Positions 1-6,523 of a stretch of DNA of 6,988 nucleotides are shown here, one piece after another. The stretch covers positions 1-6,988 of the forward strand of contig JAFEEV010000055.1 in the NCBI GenBank assembly GCA_018240935.1, written 5' to 3'. The notes under the pieces are model-generated. The model saw only the letters and a program-made list of their open reading frames with translations. It was not told the origin of the DNA and did no database searches. The DNA comes from Pseudomonadota bacterium (GTDB lineage: Bacteria; Pseudomonadota; Gammaproteobacteria; Burkholderiales; Nitrosomonadaceae). Numbering within the stretch: the stretch's first letter is position 1; every line of letters starts with the position of its first letter. Made by a program: the position numbers and the translations under genes.

Positions 1-3000
1 CGGAAATTGACCATGAATTGATCTCCCGGTACTTTTCCATAATGAATGATCGTTATGAAATCTGCCGCGCAATCAGGGATATGCTGGTATTTGCACGTCA
101 AGACTTGGTGCTGGACCCGCCGTTCTTGCGACTGGATCTCATCAGTTGCCGCAATGTTTTGATTTATCTGCAACCGGAATTGCAAGCAAAGGTGCTGGCT
201 ACGTTTCATTTCGGCTTGGCCGAAAACGGCTACTTGTTTCTTGGAAAATCCGAGAGCGTCTATCAGCAGGATAATCTGTTTGATGTCGTGGATAAAAGCC
301 ACCGTATATACCGCCGCCGCCCAAGCGCGGGCAAAATTCCGCTGGCTTCCATTTATTTACCGCCTTCTAATGCTGAGCAAAATTCTTCTCCCGGCAAAAA
401 AAATACCGAGCACAAATTACTGGAAGCGGCTATCCGCATGTATATTCCGCCATCCATCTTGGTCAATGGCAATTTGGATATACAGCATATCTATGGCGAG
501 GTCAGCGACTATTTGATAATACCTGCGGGTAAACCGAGCACGAATTTGATGCATCTGATACGACGGGAATTACGCCCCGACTTGCAGCTTCTACAGCACA
601 AAGTTGAGCAATCGCTCGACTCGGTAACCGGCAGACCGCGCGATATACGCTCTGGAGAATCCGTTAAAACGGTGCGTTTGGCAGTGCATCCGACGGATAA
701 GAGCATGGTCAAAACCTATTTTCTAGTCTGTTTTGAGGAACTTCCAGGCCGTAGTAACTTAGAACAGCCGCCTCATGATAGTGCGCAAGAAATAAATGCT
801 GACGCCAAACTAAATATCAGTGAGCTTGAAGATGAATTGATCACGACGCGGGAAAGACTGCAAACCGTGATTGAAGAGCTGGAAACATCCAACGAAGAAT
901 TGCAGGCGCTCAATGAAGAAGTTCAGTCGGCTAACGAAGAATTGCAATCGTCCAATGAAGAAATGGAAGCAACCAACGAGGAATTGCAATCCACTAACGA
1001 AGAATTGACCACCGTCAATGAAGAACTGCAAATCCGCACCAACGAATTGGCGGAAACGCTCAATGATCTGGAAAAGGTGCAAAACTGTGTTGGTTTTCCG
1101 ATTATTGTCGTCAATGATCAACTCAAAATTCAACGTTTCAATGCACCGGCTGCCGGGCTTTTCTCTCTTACCCAATCGCTGATTGGGCAGCATTTTGACA
1201 ATCTGAGATTGCCCGTCGGGATGAAAAGTTTTACGGAACGGATTCATGAGGCGCTGCAGAAAGATAAAGTTATAGAATCGGCCATACCATCGTTAGAACG
1301 GCACTACTTGCTGCATGTCGCTCCCTATGAAACGGCCATCCATGATGCCCATGGCGCCATTGTAACGTTAGTGGACGATACCGAACGCCGCGCAATCGAA
1401 GAGGAAATCAGTAACAGCCGCGAAAAATTATTATCGATCATGAATCATTCGACATCGATCATTATTTTGAAAGATATCGCGGGCCGCTATGAATTCGTCA
1501 ATCAGCAGTTTGAAAAGACTTTCAAAATTCAGGCTAAGGATATACTTGGAAAAACTGATAGCGAATTCTTATCGCAAGCTGTCGCCGATGATTTCCGGGT
1601 AAAAGAACTCGAAGTTGTGCGGAGGATGCAAGCGATTGAGACCGAAGATCATATTCATTCCGGCGATAGCGATTTGTACTTTTTGTCCATCCGTTTCCCA
1701 TTGATCGGACCGGACAATCTGCCTTATGGAGTATGCACTCAATCTTCCGACATCACTTCCAAAGTCATCGCTGAGAGCCAATTAAGGTTAGCGGCAAGAG
1801 TTTTCGACCGGTCGTCGGAAGGCATTATTGTGACCAATCCGCAAAAACAAGTACTGACGGTTAACGAGGCATTTTCGAAGATCACCGGTTACTCGCCCGA
1901 AGAAGTGATAGGCAATCCCCCTTCCTTTCTAACTTCCGGTTTGCAAGACAGCGTGTTTTTGGATGCGATTTGGAATAGCGTCGAAACACAGGGATGGTGG
2001 CAGGGAGAAATCCTCAACCGGCGTAAAAACGGCGATATTTATCCGGAATGGCTAACCGTCAATGCAATTCAAGATCACTCCGGGAAAACCAGTAACTATG
2101 TCGCTATTTTCAGCGATATTACAATTGTCAAAGAATCCCAGCAGCGTGTTGAGTTTTTGGCGACTCATGATTCATTAACTGAATTGCCGAATCGTTTGTT
2201 ATTTTTGGATCGCGTCAGACATGCAATTGCCAGAGGCAATCGCGGCGACTACCTTTTTGCGGTACTGTTCATTGATTTGGATGACTTTAAAATCGTCAAT
2301 GATTCATTGGGTCATGCTGCTGGCGATCAGTTGTTGAAAGAAGTCGCCAAACTGATGCGTAGTCTGGTGCGCGCCGTTGATACCGTAGCCCGCTTCGGCG
2401 GCGATGAATTCGCGCTACTGATCGAAAATACCACCGTTAGTGAAGTCGAAAGCACTGCCAGGCGTCTGTGCGCCGCTATCAGCCGGGCAATTTTCCTGGG
2501 CGAGCAAGCCGTGCATGTCGGCGCCAGCGTCGGTATCGCAGTTTTCCCGGAAGACAGCAAGGATGCGGGAATATTGATGAAACATGCGGATACCGCCATG
2601 TATGAAGCAAAGGCAAGGGGTAAGAATGTTTATCAATTCTTTACCAAATCCATGATGGAACAAGTCGATAAACGGTTACGCATGGAAAATAGTTTGCGCA
2701 AAGCACTCGAAAATAATGAATTTTCACTGCACTATCAACCGCAAATCGACCTGACAACCGGTCAATTGATCGGTGTCGAAGCTTTGGTCCGGTGGCCCGG
2801 TCAAGAACCGGTCTCAAGGCTTCCGAATCAATTCATTCCCATTGCGGAAAAATGCGGATTGATCGAGAAACTGGGCGAATGGGTTGCCGACAATGCTTGT
2901 GCGCAATTGTCGCGTTGGTTAAGAAAAGGCTTCGTGTTACCGCACTTATCGATCAATATTTCCATCGATCAATTCCGCCGTGGCAATGTGTTGTCAATGA

Positions 3001-3440
3001 TCGAACGCTTGCTGAGAGTCTACCAACTGCCTGCCTCAGGAATAATGCTGGAAATTACTGAAAGCACCTTAGCCGATGACGATCAGGTCATGTTACAAAG
3101 CTTGCTTCGACTGAAAGAACTCGGTATTAAGATTTCTATCGACGACTTTGGAACGGGATATTCATCGCTGGCGCGCTTGAAAAGCTATCCGATCGACGAA
3201 CTGAAAATCGATCGAAGCTTTGTCGATGACATTACCGAACAAGGGCAGGATCGCGCGATCGCGCAAACCATTATCGCGATGAGCAAAACTTTGGGTTTCT
3301 CGGTTGTTGCCGAAGGCGTTGAAACACAGGAACAACTGGAGACCTTGCGCGAACTAGGATGCGACATCGTGCAAGGTTATCTCATTTCCGAGCCGATTCC
3401 GGCAATGGCTTTTGCCCGCAAGTTTCTAGGGAAGCTCTGA
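1..3440 (+). CDS. CheR-PAS-GGDEF-EAL hybrid signalling protein (5' end outside window)
   Basis: This is a partial gene: the frame is open to the window edge, and the residues before the first possible start (TTG at 18) already fit a CheR methyltransferase. Counting from that TTG, residues 1-100 are the C-terminal part of a CheR fold (DPPF, LDLISCRNVLIYL, GYLFLGKSES). Residues 135-242 resemble the PAS-like domain common in CheB/CheR fusions. Residues 266-355 form a heptad coiled coil. PAS domains follow at about 350-460, 466-585 and 588-705, then GGDEF at 712-873 and EAL at 884-1135. GGDEF is intact at 794-798, with an RxxD inhibitory site (RAVD, 785-788) five residues upstream. EAL residues E921, N980, E1012, D1042, D1043, K1063, E1099 and Q1119 match the catalytic set and spacing of active phosphodiesterases. 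I infer a cytoplasmic sensor that makes and/or degrades c-di-GMP in response to PAS inputs. The family often has CheB at the N-terminus; that cannot be seen here. The gene ends at TGA 3438-3440. Confidence 0.93.
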   Translation, partial: EIDHELISRYFSIMNDRYEICRAIRDMLVFARQDLVLDPPFLRLDLISCRNVLIYLQPELQAKVLATFHFGLAENGYLFLGKSESVYQQDNLFDVVDKSHRIYRRRPSAGKIPLASIYLPPSNAEQNSSPGKKNTEHKLLEAAIRMYIPPSILVNGNLDIQHIYGEVSDYLIIPAGKPSTNLMHLIRRELRPDLQLLQHKVEQSLDSVTGRPRDIRSGESVKTVRLAVHPTDKSMVKTYFLVCFEELPGRSNLEQPPHDSAQEINADAKLNISELEDELITTRERLQTVIEELETSNEELQALNEEVQSANEELQSSNEEMEATNEELQSTNEELTTVNEELQIRTNELAETLNDLEKVQNCVGFPIIVVNDQLKIQRFNAPAAGLFSLTQSLIGQHFDNLRLPVGMKSFTERIHEALQKDKVIESAIPSLERHYLLHVAPYETAIHDAHGAIVTLVDDTERRAIEEEISNSREKLLSIMNHSTSIIILKDIAGRYEFVNQQFEKTFKIQAKDILGKTDSEFLSQAVADDFRVKELEVVRRMQAIETEDHIHSGDSDLYFLSIRFPLIGPDNLPYGVCTQSSDITSKVIAESQLRLAARVFDRSSEGIIVTNPQKQVLTVNEAFSKITGYSPEEVIGNPPSFLTSGLQDSVFLDAIWNSVETQGWWQGEILNRRKNGDIYPEWLTVNAIQDHSGKTSNYVAIFSDITIVKESQQRVEFLATHDSLTELPNRLLFLDRVRHAIARGNRGDYLFAVLFIDLDDFKIVNDSLGHAAGDQLLKEVAKLMRSLVRAVDTVARFGGDEFALLIENTTVSEVESTARRLCAAISRAIFLGEQAVHVGASVGIAVFPEDSKDAGILMKHADTAMYEAKARGKNVYQFFTKSMMEQVDKRLRMENSLRKALENNEFSLHYQPQIDLTTGQLIGVEALVRWPGQEPVSRLPNQFIPIAEKCGLIEKLGEWVADNACAQLSRWLRKGFVLPHLSINISIDQFRRGNVLSMIERLLRVYQLPASGIMLEITESTLADDDQVMLQSLLRLKELGIKISIDDFGTGYSSLARLKSYPIDELKIDRSFVDDITEQGQDRAIAQTIIAMSKTLGFSVVAEGVETQEQLETLRELGCDIVQGYLISEPIPAMAFARKFLGKL
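813..1082 (+). repeat. Heptad-repeat coiled-coil segment inside the signalling gene
   Basis: Residues about 266-355 of the hybrid protein repeat a seven-residue unit of the type xNEELQ(S/A), with SNEELQ, ANEELQ, TNEELQ and VNEELQ variants. At DNA level this is an imperfect 21-bp repeat, densest at about 885-1035. Such a segment is typical between the CheR and PAS parts of CheR-PAS hybrids and probably forms a parallel coiled coil that dimerises the protein and relays signals. It is a coding repeat, not a mobile or intergenic element. Confidence 0.85.
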
Positions 3441-3501
3441 AAAACTACTGCGCTCGATCCTGCGCCGGTGGGCGGATTACAGTGAATTCGGTGTGGCGGT
3501 T
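3441..3501. other. Convergent intergenic gap, no clear terminator
   Basis: These 61 bp separate the stop codons of two convergent genes. I looked for a hairpin followed by a T run on either strand. Only a 4-bp stem (CGCC/GGCG with a GGTG loop) is visible, without a convincing U-tract, along with a short direct repeat of CTGCGC. No gene, RNA or strong terminator can be supported. Confidence 0.6.
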
Positions 3502-4137
3502 TCAAAAAACGTAGCGCAAGTTAAGACCACCGCCCCAATCCGGACTGCGTTCCGCGAAACCTTTCAGACCATAGATGTTCAGCCGGAAATGGTTACTGAC
3601 CCTTTGCGACAAATACACGGTAAGGTCCCGGCTGTCTTGCAGACGTACCGGCGACTGTCCCATGTTGTAACTTGCGCCCAAAGTGATCGTGTCGGATAAC
3701 CGGTAACCGGCGCCGGCGGCGCCGTAAAATACGTTATGAAACGTTATATTGGACGGATTGCCGAGTATCCGGTAGCCAAAGGTGGCGCTGAGCGTGAACT
3801 TGGCGATCGTTTTATATAAATCGCCTTGAACGGCGTAATCGACTTGACCGGTGCCCAATCGCTGGCTGCTGCTGGCGGTGGGGATTTTTAACCGGGCCGT
3901 GATATCGAACGCAATGCCGGTGGGCGCGTGATTGATGAAGTTGTAGCTGAATGCGGTGACGATATCGCCCAATCCGGACCGGGTCGAATTCGAGAACGAA
4001 GGTCCTCCGAGAGGAATGCCGCCCGCTAGGCCAAGCGCGCTTACTTTGCCTTGTCTGGACTTTTCAACGGCGTCATCCGCGCCATGACCGCCGCCGCTAT
4101 CACTGCCGCTGCTGTCGCCATCATCACTACCACTACC

Positions 4138-4272
4138 ACCGCTGCCGGAACCGTCATCGCTGCCGCTCCCGCTTCCGCCGTGATCGTCACTGCCGCCATC
4201 ATCGCCGCCGCCCCCGCTTCCTCCGTGATCGTCACCGCCGCCGTCGTCGCTGCCGCCGCCGGAACCGCCGTG
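4138..4272 (-). repeat. 45-bp tandem repeat (15-residue units), three units
   Basis: Three consecutive 15-codon units each start with HGGSG. The His codons lie exactly 45 bp apart, at 4270-4272, 4225-4227 and 4180-4182. The consensus unit is about HGGSGxGxDDGGxDD. The last unit degenerates to a Ser/Gly-rich end, and shorter related Asp-Gly blocks flank the array. The periodicity suggests growth by slippage or unequal recombination, with the frame kept. Confidence 0.85.
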
Positions 4273-4365
4273 ATCGCCGCCACCGTCATCATCGCCGCCG
4301 CCTGTGCCGCTTCCACCTCCGCTGCCTCCACCGGAACCTGATCCACCCCTGGAACCGGAACCGCC

Positions 4366-4368
4366 TCA
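4366..4368 (-). other. In-frame TGA stop splitting the beta-barrel gene
   Basis: On the minus strand the codons read GGT TCA GGC ACG TGA GGC GGT TCC. Both flanks are Gly/Ser-rich and in the same frame as the signal peptide upstream and the barrel strands downstream (4366 and 3970 differ by 396, a multiple of three). A single GGA-to-TGA change would explain the stop, because Gly is the dominant residue here. No selenocysteine context is evident. Confidence 0.85.
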
Positions 4369-4822
4369 CGTGCCTGAACCGCCGCTGCCATCGGCTGCGA
4401 TAATGCCCGGGCAATTAATGTTCTGGTCATCGCAAATCACGATACCGCCACCGCCACCGCCGGAACCTCCGCCGATGCCGCCGCCATCAAAAATAGTGCC
4501 GCGGCTGTCAATGACGCCGATGCCGGGCCCGAGCACATTACTCGGGCCGGTCATATTGAGGTAGGGAATGGTTATCCGGAAAGACGCCCGGCCCTTGTCA
4601 TAGCGCGCTGTGAAGGGGACATACCATATGTCCGTCGAGGTTGCGCCGCCATAGCGGCCTGAAGTGAAATCGGCCGCGGTGCTGAAACTGAATCCGTTCG
4701 CGGATACGGTCTGGCTAGCGCAAGCCAGCAACAGGAAAGAGATTGAATGAACCCGCTTGATTGATACTGAATGCATGATCATTGAAGTGCTGATATTGAA
4801 CTGTTTTGATTGCGCGCGCGAT

Positions 4823-6514
4823 CTATCGATCGAAATGACGGTCATGGTGTCCGCCGTGGTCGTGTCCTCTGCCGGGAATATCGATATCCCTGGAGATGTC
4901 TCTGTGATCGCCGATTCTTTCCGGAGAATCCAATTCCATGGGTTTTTCCGGTTTGTCGATAATTGCATGATCGGGAAGGTTCGGCTCGCGAGGGTGTTGC
5001 GGCGTTTCCGTATGATGATCACGCCCGGAGGAAGCTGGGTGATCCAATTTTTGCTCGTTGCTGAACGGGGCCGGCGCATCCCCGGATCGTGCATTGCTTT
5101 CCGCAGCGTGATCCTTACCGGAGTGCCCGCCGGTGTCTTTTGCCGAGTCACCCGGTACACTGGGATCATGCCCGCTGCCGGAATTGTGGCCGCTTTTATC
5201 GCTTGGTGGTGTTGCAGCCTCGAGTTTATCGCCGCTTCCTGAAACGTGATCCCGGTCTTTACCCGAATTGCCGCCGCTCAACTCACCGGAGGCGCCGGAA
5301 TCATGCCCGCTGCCATGATTCTTGCCGCTTTTGTCGCTTTGTATTGTTTTAGCCTCGGGCTCATGGCCTGAGTTAATTTTTTGTTCCCGGCTACTGTGAC
5401 CGGTTTCATTGCCGCCGCTTCTTTCCTGAATTTGAATTTGCACCGGCCATTCGTCTTTTACTTCGATTTGCCCGGAGCTGATGCGCTGATCCGCGCCGGG
5501 CCGGCCGCTGATCTGAATGCGTTGGTCCGGCCGGAGATCGTTTCTGGCAGCGCCGGTTATGGCAGTGCTCGAATCCAGCGTGACGATCCGGTTATTCACA
5601 TTCAATTCCTTGCCGCTGAGTGCATGGACATAGCCCTCGATCACGACATGATCAACGGTTCCGATACTGTGACGAGTCGGCTCGGTTTGAACTTGCTGTG
5701 CTTGCAAATGCACGCCGTCCCAGTGGCCGGTAACCGAAACTTCCATGCCTAGAGCCAGTCCCGCCGGTGCTAATTTTCCTTCCGGCTGGATGCGTGCGCC
5801 GTTGACTTCGAACTCCTGTGAGTCGATTTTGGTGATGTGACCGTTAAGGCTGGCTTCCGCGCGCGGTGGAATCACATCGACACGCGATGCGGCGATCGCG
5901 CCGCCGGCAAACCGGTGGCCGCTGATTTGCACCCAGTCGCCGGTTTTTATGCCGGAGAGATCATGTTCGAGGGATTTTCCGATGCGCACGGTTTGACCCA
6001 AGACCTGCATTTCTCCTTTTTCTGCGTCGAGGTTGCCGACCGGCCCGACCGCGGCATGCACCACCGCGATACTGCGCGCCGCAAGTTCCCGGTCTGCTCC
6101 GGTCGCGCGCGCCGCAATTACTTGCCCAACCGCGAGGTCGCGCGGTGTAGCGGCCCGGCCGTCCACTGAGATGGCGGTATGCTGGTTGTAGTGGATTTCA
6201 ATACCGTTGACACAGATACTGGCGAAACCGGTGATCGTGCCAATGATGCCCGTGCCGCCGATGCCGCCATCGTCTGCGACACTTCCGGTTCCGCCGATAC
6301 CGCCTTCCGGGTTACCGGTGCCGCCAGTTCCGCCATCGTGCAGACCGGTACCGCCGATGCCGGACTGGGCGAATGTGGCGGGATTGATCGCCGAGGCATG
6401 GGTGTCGCAGTTATTTTTTGCGAATGCGTTGACGGTACAAAGAAATGTAAGAGCGAGGATACTTAGTTTCCGGGTGGCGCTTTGATTTATTGTTTTTAGT
6501 AAATTTTTTTTCAT
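4823..6514 (-). CDS. Secreted DUF5666 repeat protein with Gly/Ser/Asp/His-rich tail
   Basis: This encodes a 563-aa exported protein of unknown function. A Sec signal peptide covers residues 1-32 (start MKKNLL, core LSILALTFLCTV, likely cut after AFA). Residues 52-89 hold four GxGGTG motifs. Four DUF5666-like units of about 60 residues follow at about 95-155, 158-215, 221-278 and 292-353. Each is beta-rich with a late motif such as GQVIAARAT, GDWVQISGHR, GMEVSVTGHW or DQRIQISGRP. Residues 354-563 are a hydrophilic, probably disordered tail with two 45-residue repeats and a His/Asp-rich end (GHDHGGHHDRHFDR) that could bind metal ions. I chose ATG 6514 over an in-frame GTG at 6541 because it starts a normal signal peptide, lies 7 bp after the upstream stop and has a GAAG element before it. 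DUF5666 is uncharacterised. Export to the periplasm or surface is an inference, and the tight spacing implies co-transcription with both neighbours. Confidence 0.88.
   Translation of the reverse strand: MKKNLLKTINQSATRKLSILALTFLCTVNAFAKNNCDTHASAINPATFAQSGIGGTGLHDGGTGGTGNPEGGIGGTGSVADDGGIGGTGIIGTITGFASICVNGIEIHYNQHTAISVDGRAATPRDLAVGQVIAARATGADRELAARSIAVVHAAVGPVGNLDAEKGEMQVLGQTVRIGKSLEHDLSGIKTGDWVQISGHRFAGGAIAASRVDVIPPRAEASLNGHITKIDSQEFEVNGARIQPEGKLAPAGLALGMEVSVTGHWDGVHLQAQQVQTEPTRHSIGTVDHVVIEGYVHALSGKELNVNNRIVTLDSSTAITGAARNDLRPDQRIQISGRPGADQRISSGQIEVKDEWPVQIQIQERSGGNETGHSSREQKINSGHEPEAKTIQSDKSGKNHGSGHDSGASGELSGGNSGKDRDHVSGSGDKLEAATPPSDKSGHNSGSGHDPSVPGDSAKDTGGHSGKDHAAESNARSGDAPAPFSNEQKLDHPASSGRDHHTETPQHPREPNLPDHAIIDKPEKPMELDSPERIGDHRDISRDIDIPGRGHDHGGHHDRHFDR
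5069..5338 (-). repeat. Two imperfect 135-bp tandem units in the DUF5666 protein tail
   Basis: Residues 393-437 and 438-482 of the DUF5666 protein are related. Both begin SDKSG(K/H)N, continue with GSGHD and later contain SGKD. At DNA level the block containing tcatgcccgc on the plus strand occurs at 5166 and again at 5301, exactly 135 bp (45 codons) apart. The start of each unit is well conserved and the rest has diverged, as expected of an old in-frame duplication. Confidence 0.75.
6248..6361 (-). repeat. GxGGTG motif repeat near the N-terminus of the DUF5666 protein
   Basis: Four copies of GIGGTG or GTGGTG start at residues 52, 62, 72 and 84, spaced 10, 10 and 12 residues apart. The residues between them are variable and partly acidic (LHDG, NPEG, SVADDG). 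The repeat lies just after the mature N-terminus and before the first DUF5666 unit, so it is probably a flexible linker. Confidence 0.85.
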
Positions 6515-6519
6515 GCGAT

Positions 6520-6523
6520 CTTC
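6520..6523 (-). promoter_or_regulatory. Weak Shine-Dalgarno (GAAG) for the DUF5666 gene
   Basis: On the minus strand GAAG overlaps the TGA stop of the DUF6502 gene and lies five bases before ATG 6514. It is a modest match to AGGAG. Its overlap with the upstream stop codon suggests that translation of the two genes is coupled, and it supports ATG 6514 as the start. Confidence 0.45.

Larger units (their letters stand above)
4081..4488 (-). repeat. Low-complexity Gly/Ser/Asp/His coding region of the barrel protein
   Basis: The encoded sequence is almost entirely Gly, Ser, Asp and His, apart from a short ordered island with two Cys residues (VICDDQNINCPGI) and the TGA codon. It begins with a Gly tract (GGGIGGGSGGGG) and becomes Asp-rich towards the barrel domain. 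Its position between N-terminal strands and the main barrel suggests an extracellular loop or a linker. Because GGC, GAT and AGC codons rarely make stops in other frames, this stretch also creates long false open frames on both strands. Confidence 0.85.
3502..4782 (-). pseudogene. Outer-membrane beta-barrel protein with Gly/Asp/His-rich insert, interrupted by in-frame TGA
   Basis: One reading frame runs from a signal peptide to a terminal Phe (RYVF) with a single stop inside it, TGA at 4366-4368. I checked every codon between 3961 and 4440 in this frame and found no other stop. The first part (138 aa) has a signal peptide (residues 1-28, core SISFLLLACAS, likely cut after VSA), then strand-like sequence (YGGATSTDIWYVPFTARY, RASFRITIPYLNMTGP). 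Next come a Gly tract and a Cys pair (C117, C124). The second part (287 aa) starts with about 95 Gly/Ser/Asp/His-rich residues. It then returns to typical amphipathic barrel strands (LGDIVTAFSYNF, GIAFDITARLKIPT, GYRLSDTITLGASYNMG, SPDWGGGLNLRYVF). The ends match an uncharacterised transporter-like outer-membrane barrel family known to me from genes next to DUF5666 proteins. As read, translation gives an exported stub and a barrel piece without an export signal. The gene lies 40 bp after the DUF5666 gene. The start is uncertain: ATG 4782, ATG 4776 or an overlapping ATG 4845, and none has a strong Shine-Dalgarno. Sequencing error or readthrough remain possible. Confidence 0.8.

Noticed and set aside
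810..1247. Minus-strand open frame with repeated LQFFV motifs.
   Set aside because: It is antisense to the heptad coiled coil of the signalling gene, and its repetition is inherited from that.
3441..3501. Bidirectional Rho-independent terminator between the convergent genes.
   Set aside because: Only a 4-bp stem was found, with no convincing T run on either strand.
4138..4272. CRISPR-like array or intergenic repeat.
   Set aside because: The repeat has a strict codon period, no unique spacers and lies inside a reading frame.
4138..4272. RTX calcium-binding nonapeptide repeats.
   Set aside because: The units are 15 residues long and do not show the GGxGxDxUx pattern with a large hydrophobic residue.
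4041..4430. Minus-strand open frame rich in Ala, Met, Val and Thr.
   Set aside because: It is the Gly/Asp repeat of the barrel gene read in another frame; repeats of GGC and GAT lack stops in several frames. It has no signal, domain or start support.
4051..4564. Two plus-strand open frames, one Ala/Ile/Val-rich and one Pro-rich.
   Set aside because: They are antisense to the same Gly/Ser/Asp repeat. Their composition follows directly from the complement of GGx and GAT codons.
4712..4724. Lipoprotein signal (LLAC) in the barrel protein.
   Set aside because: Leu before Ala-Cys is a poor lipobox, and a barrel with an ordinary cut site after VSA fits better.
4845..5169. Upstream extension of the barrel frame to 5169.
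   Set aside because: This part lies inside the DUF5666 coding tail in another frame and looks like random Arg/Thr-rich sequence; the real gene starts with the signal peptide near 4782.
4757..5752. Plus-strand open frames opposite the DUF5666 gene.
   Set aside because: They are shadows of a well-supported gene on the other strand and show no recognisable domains.
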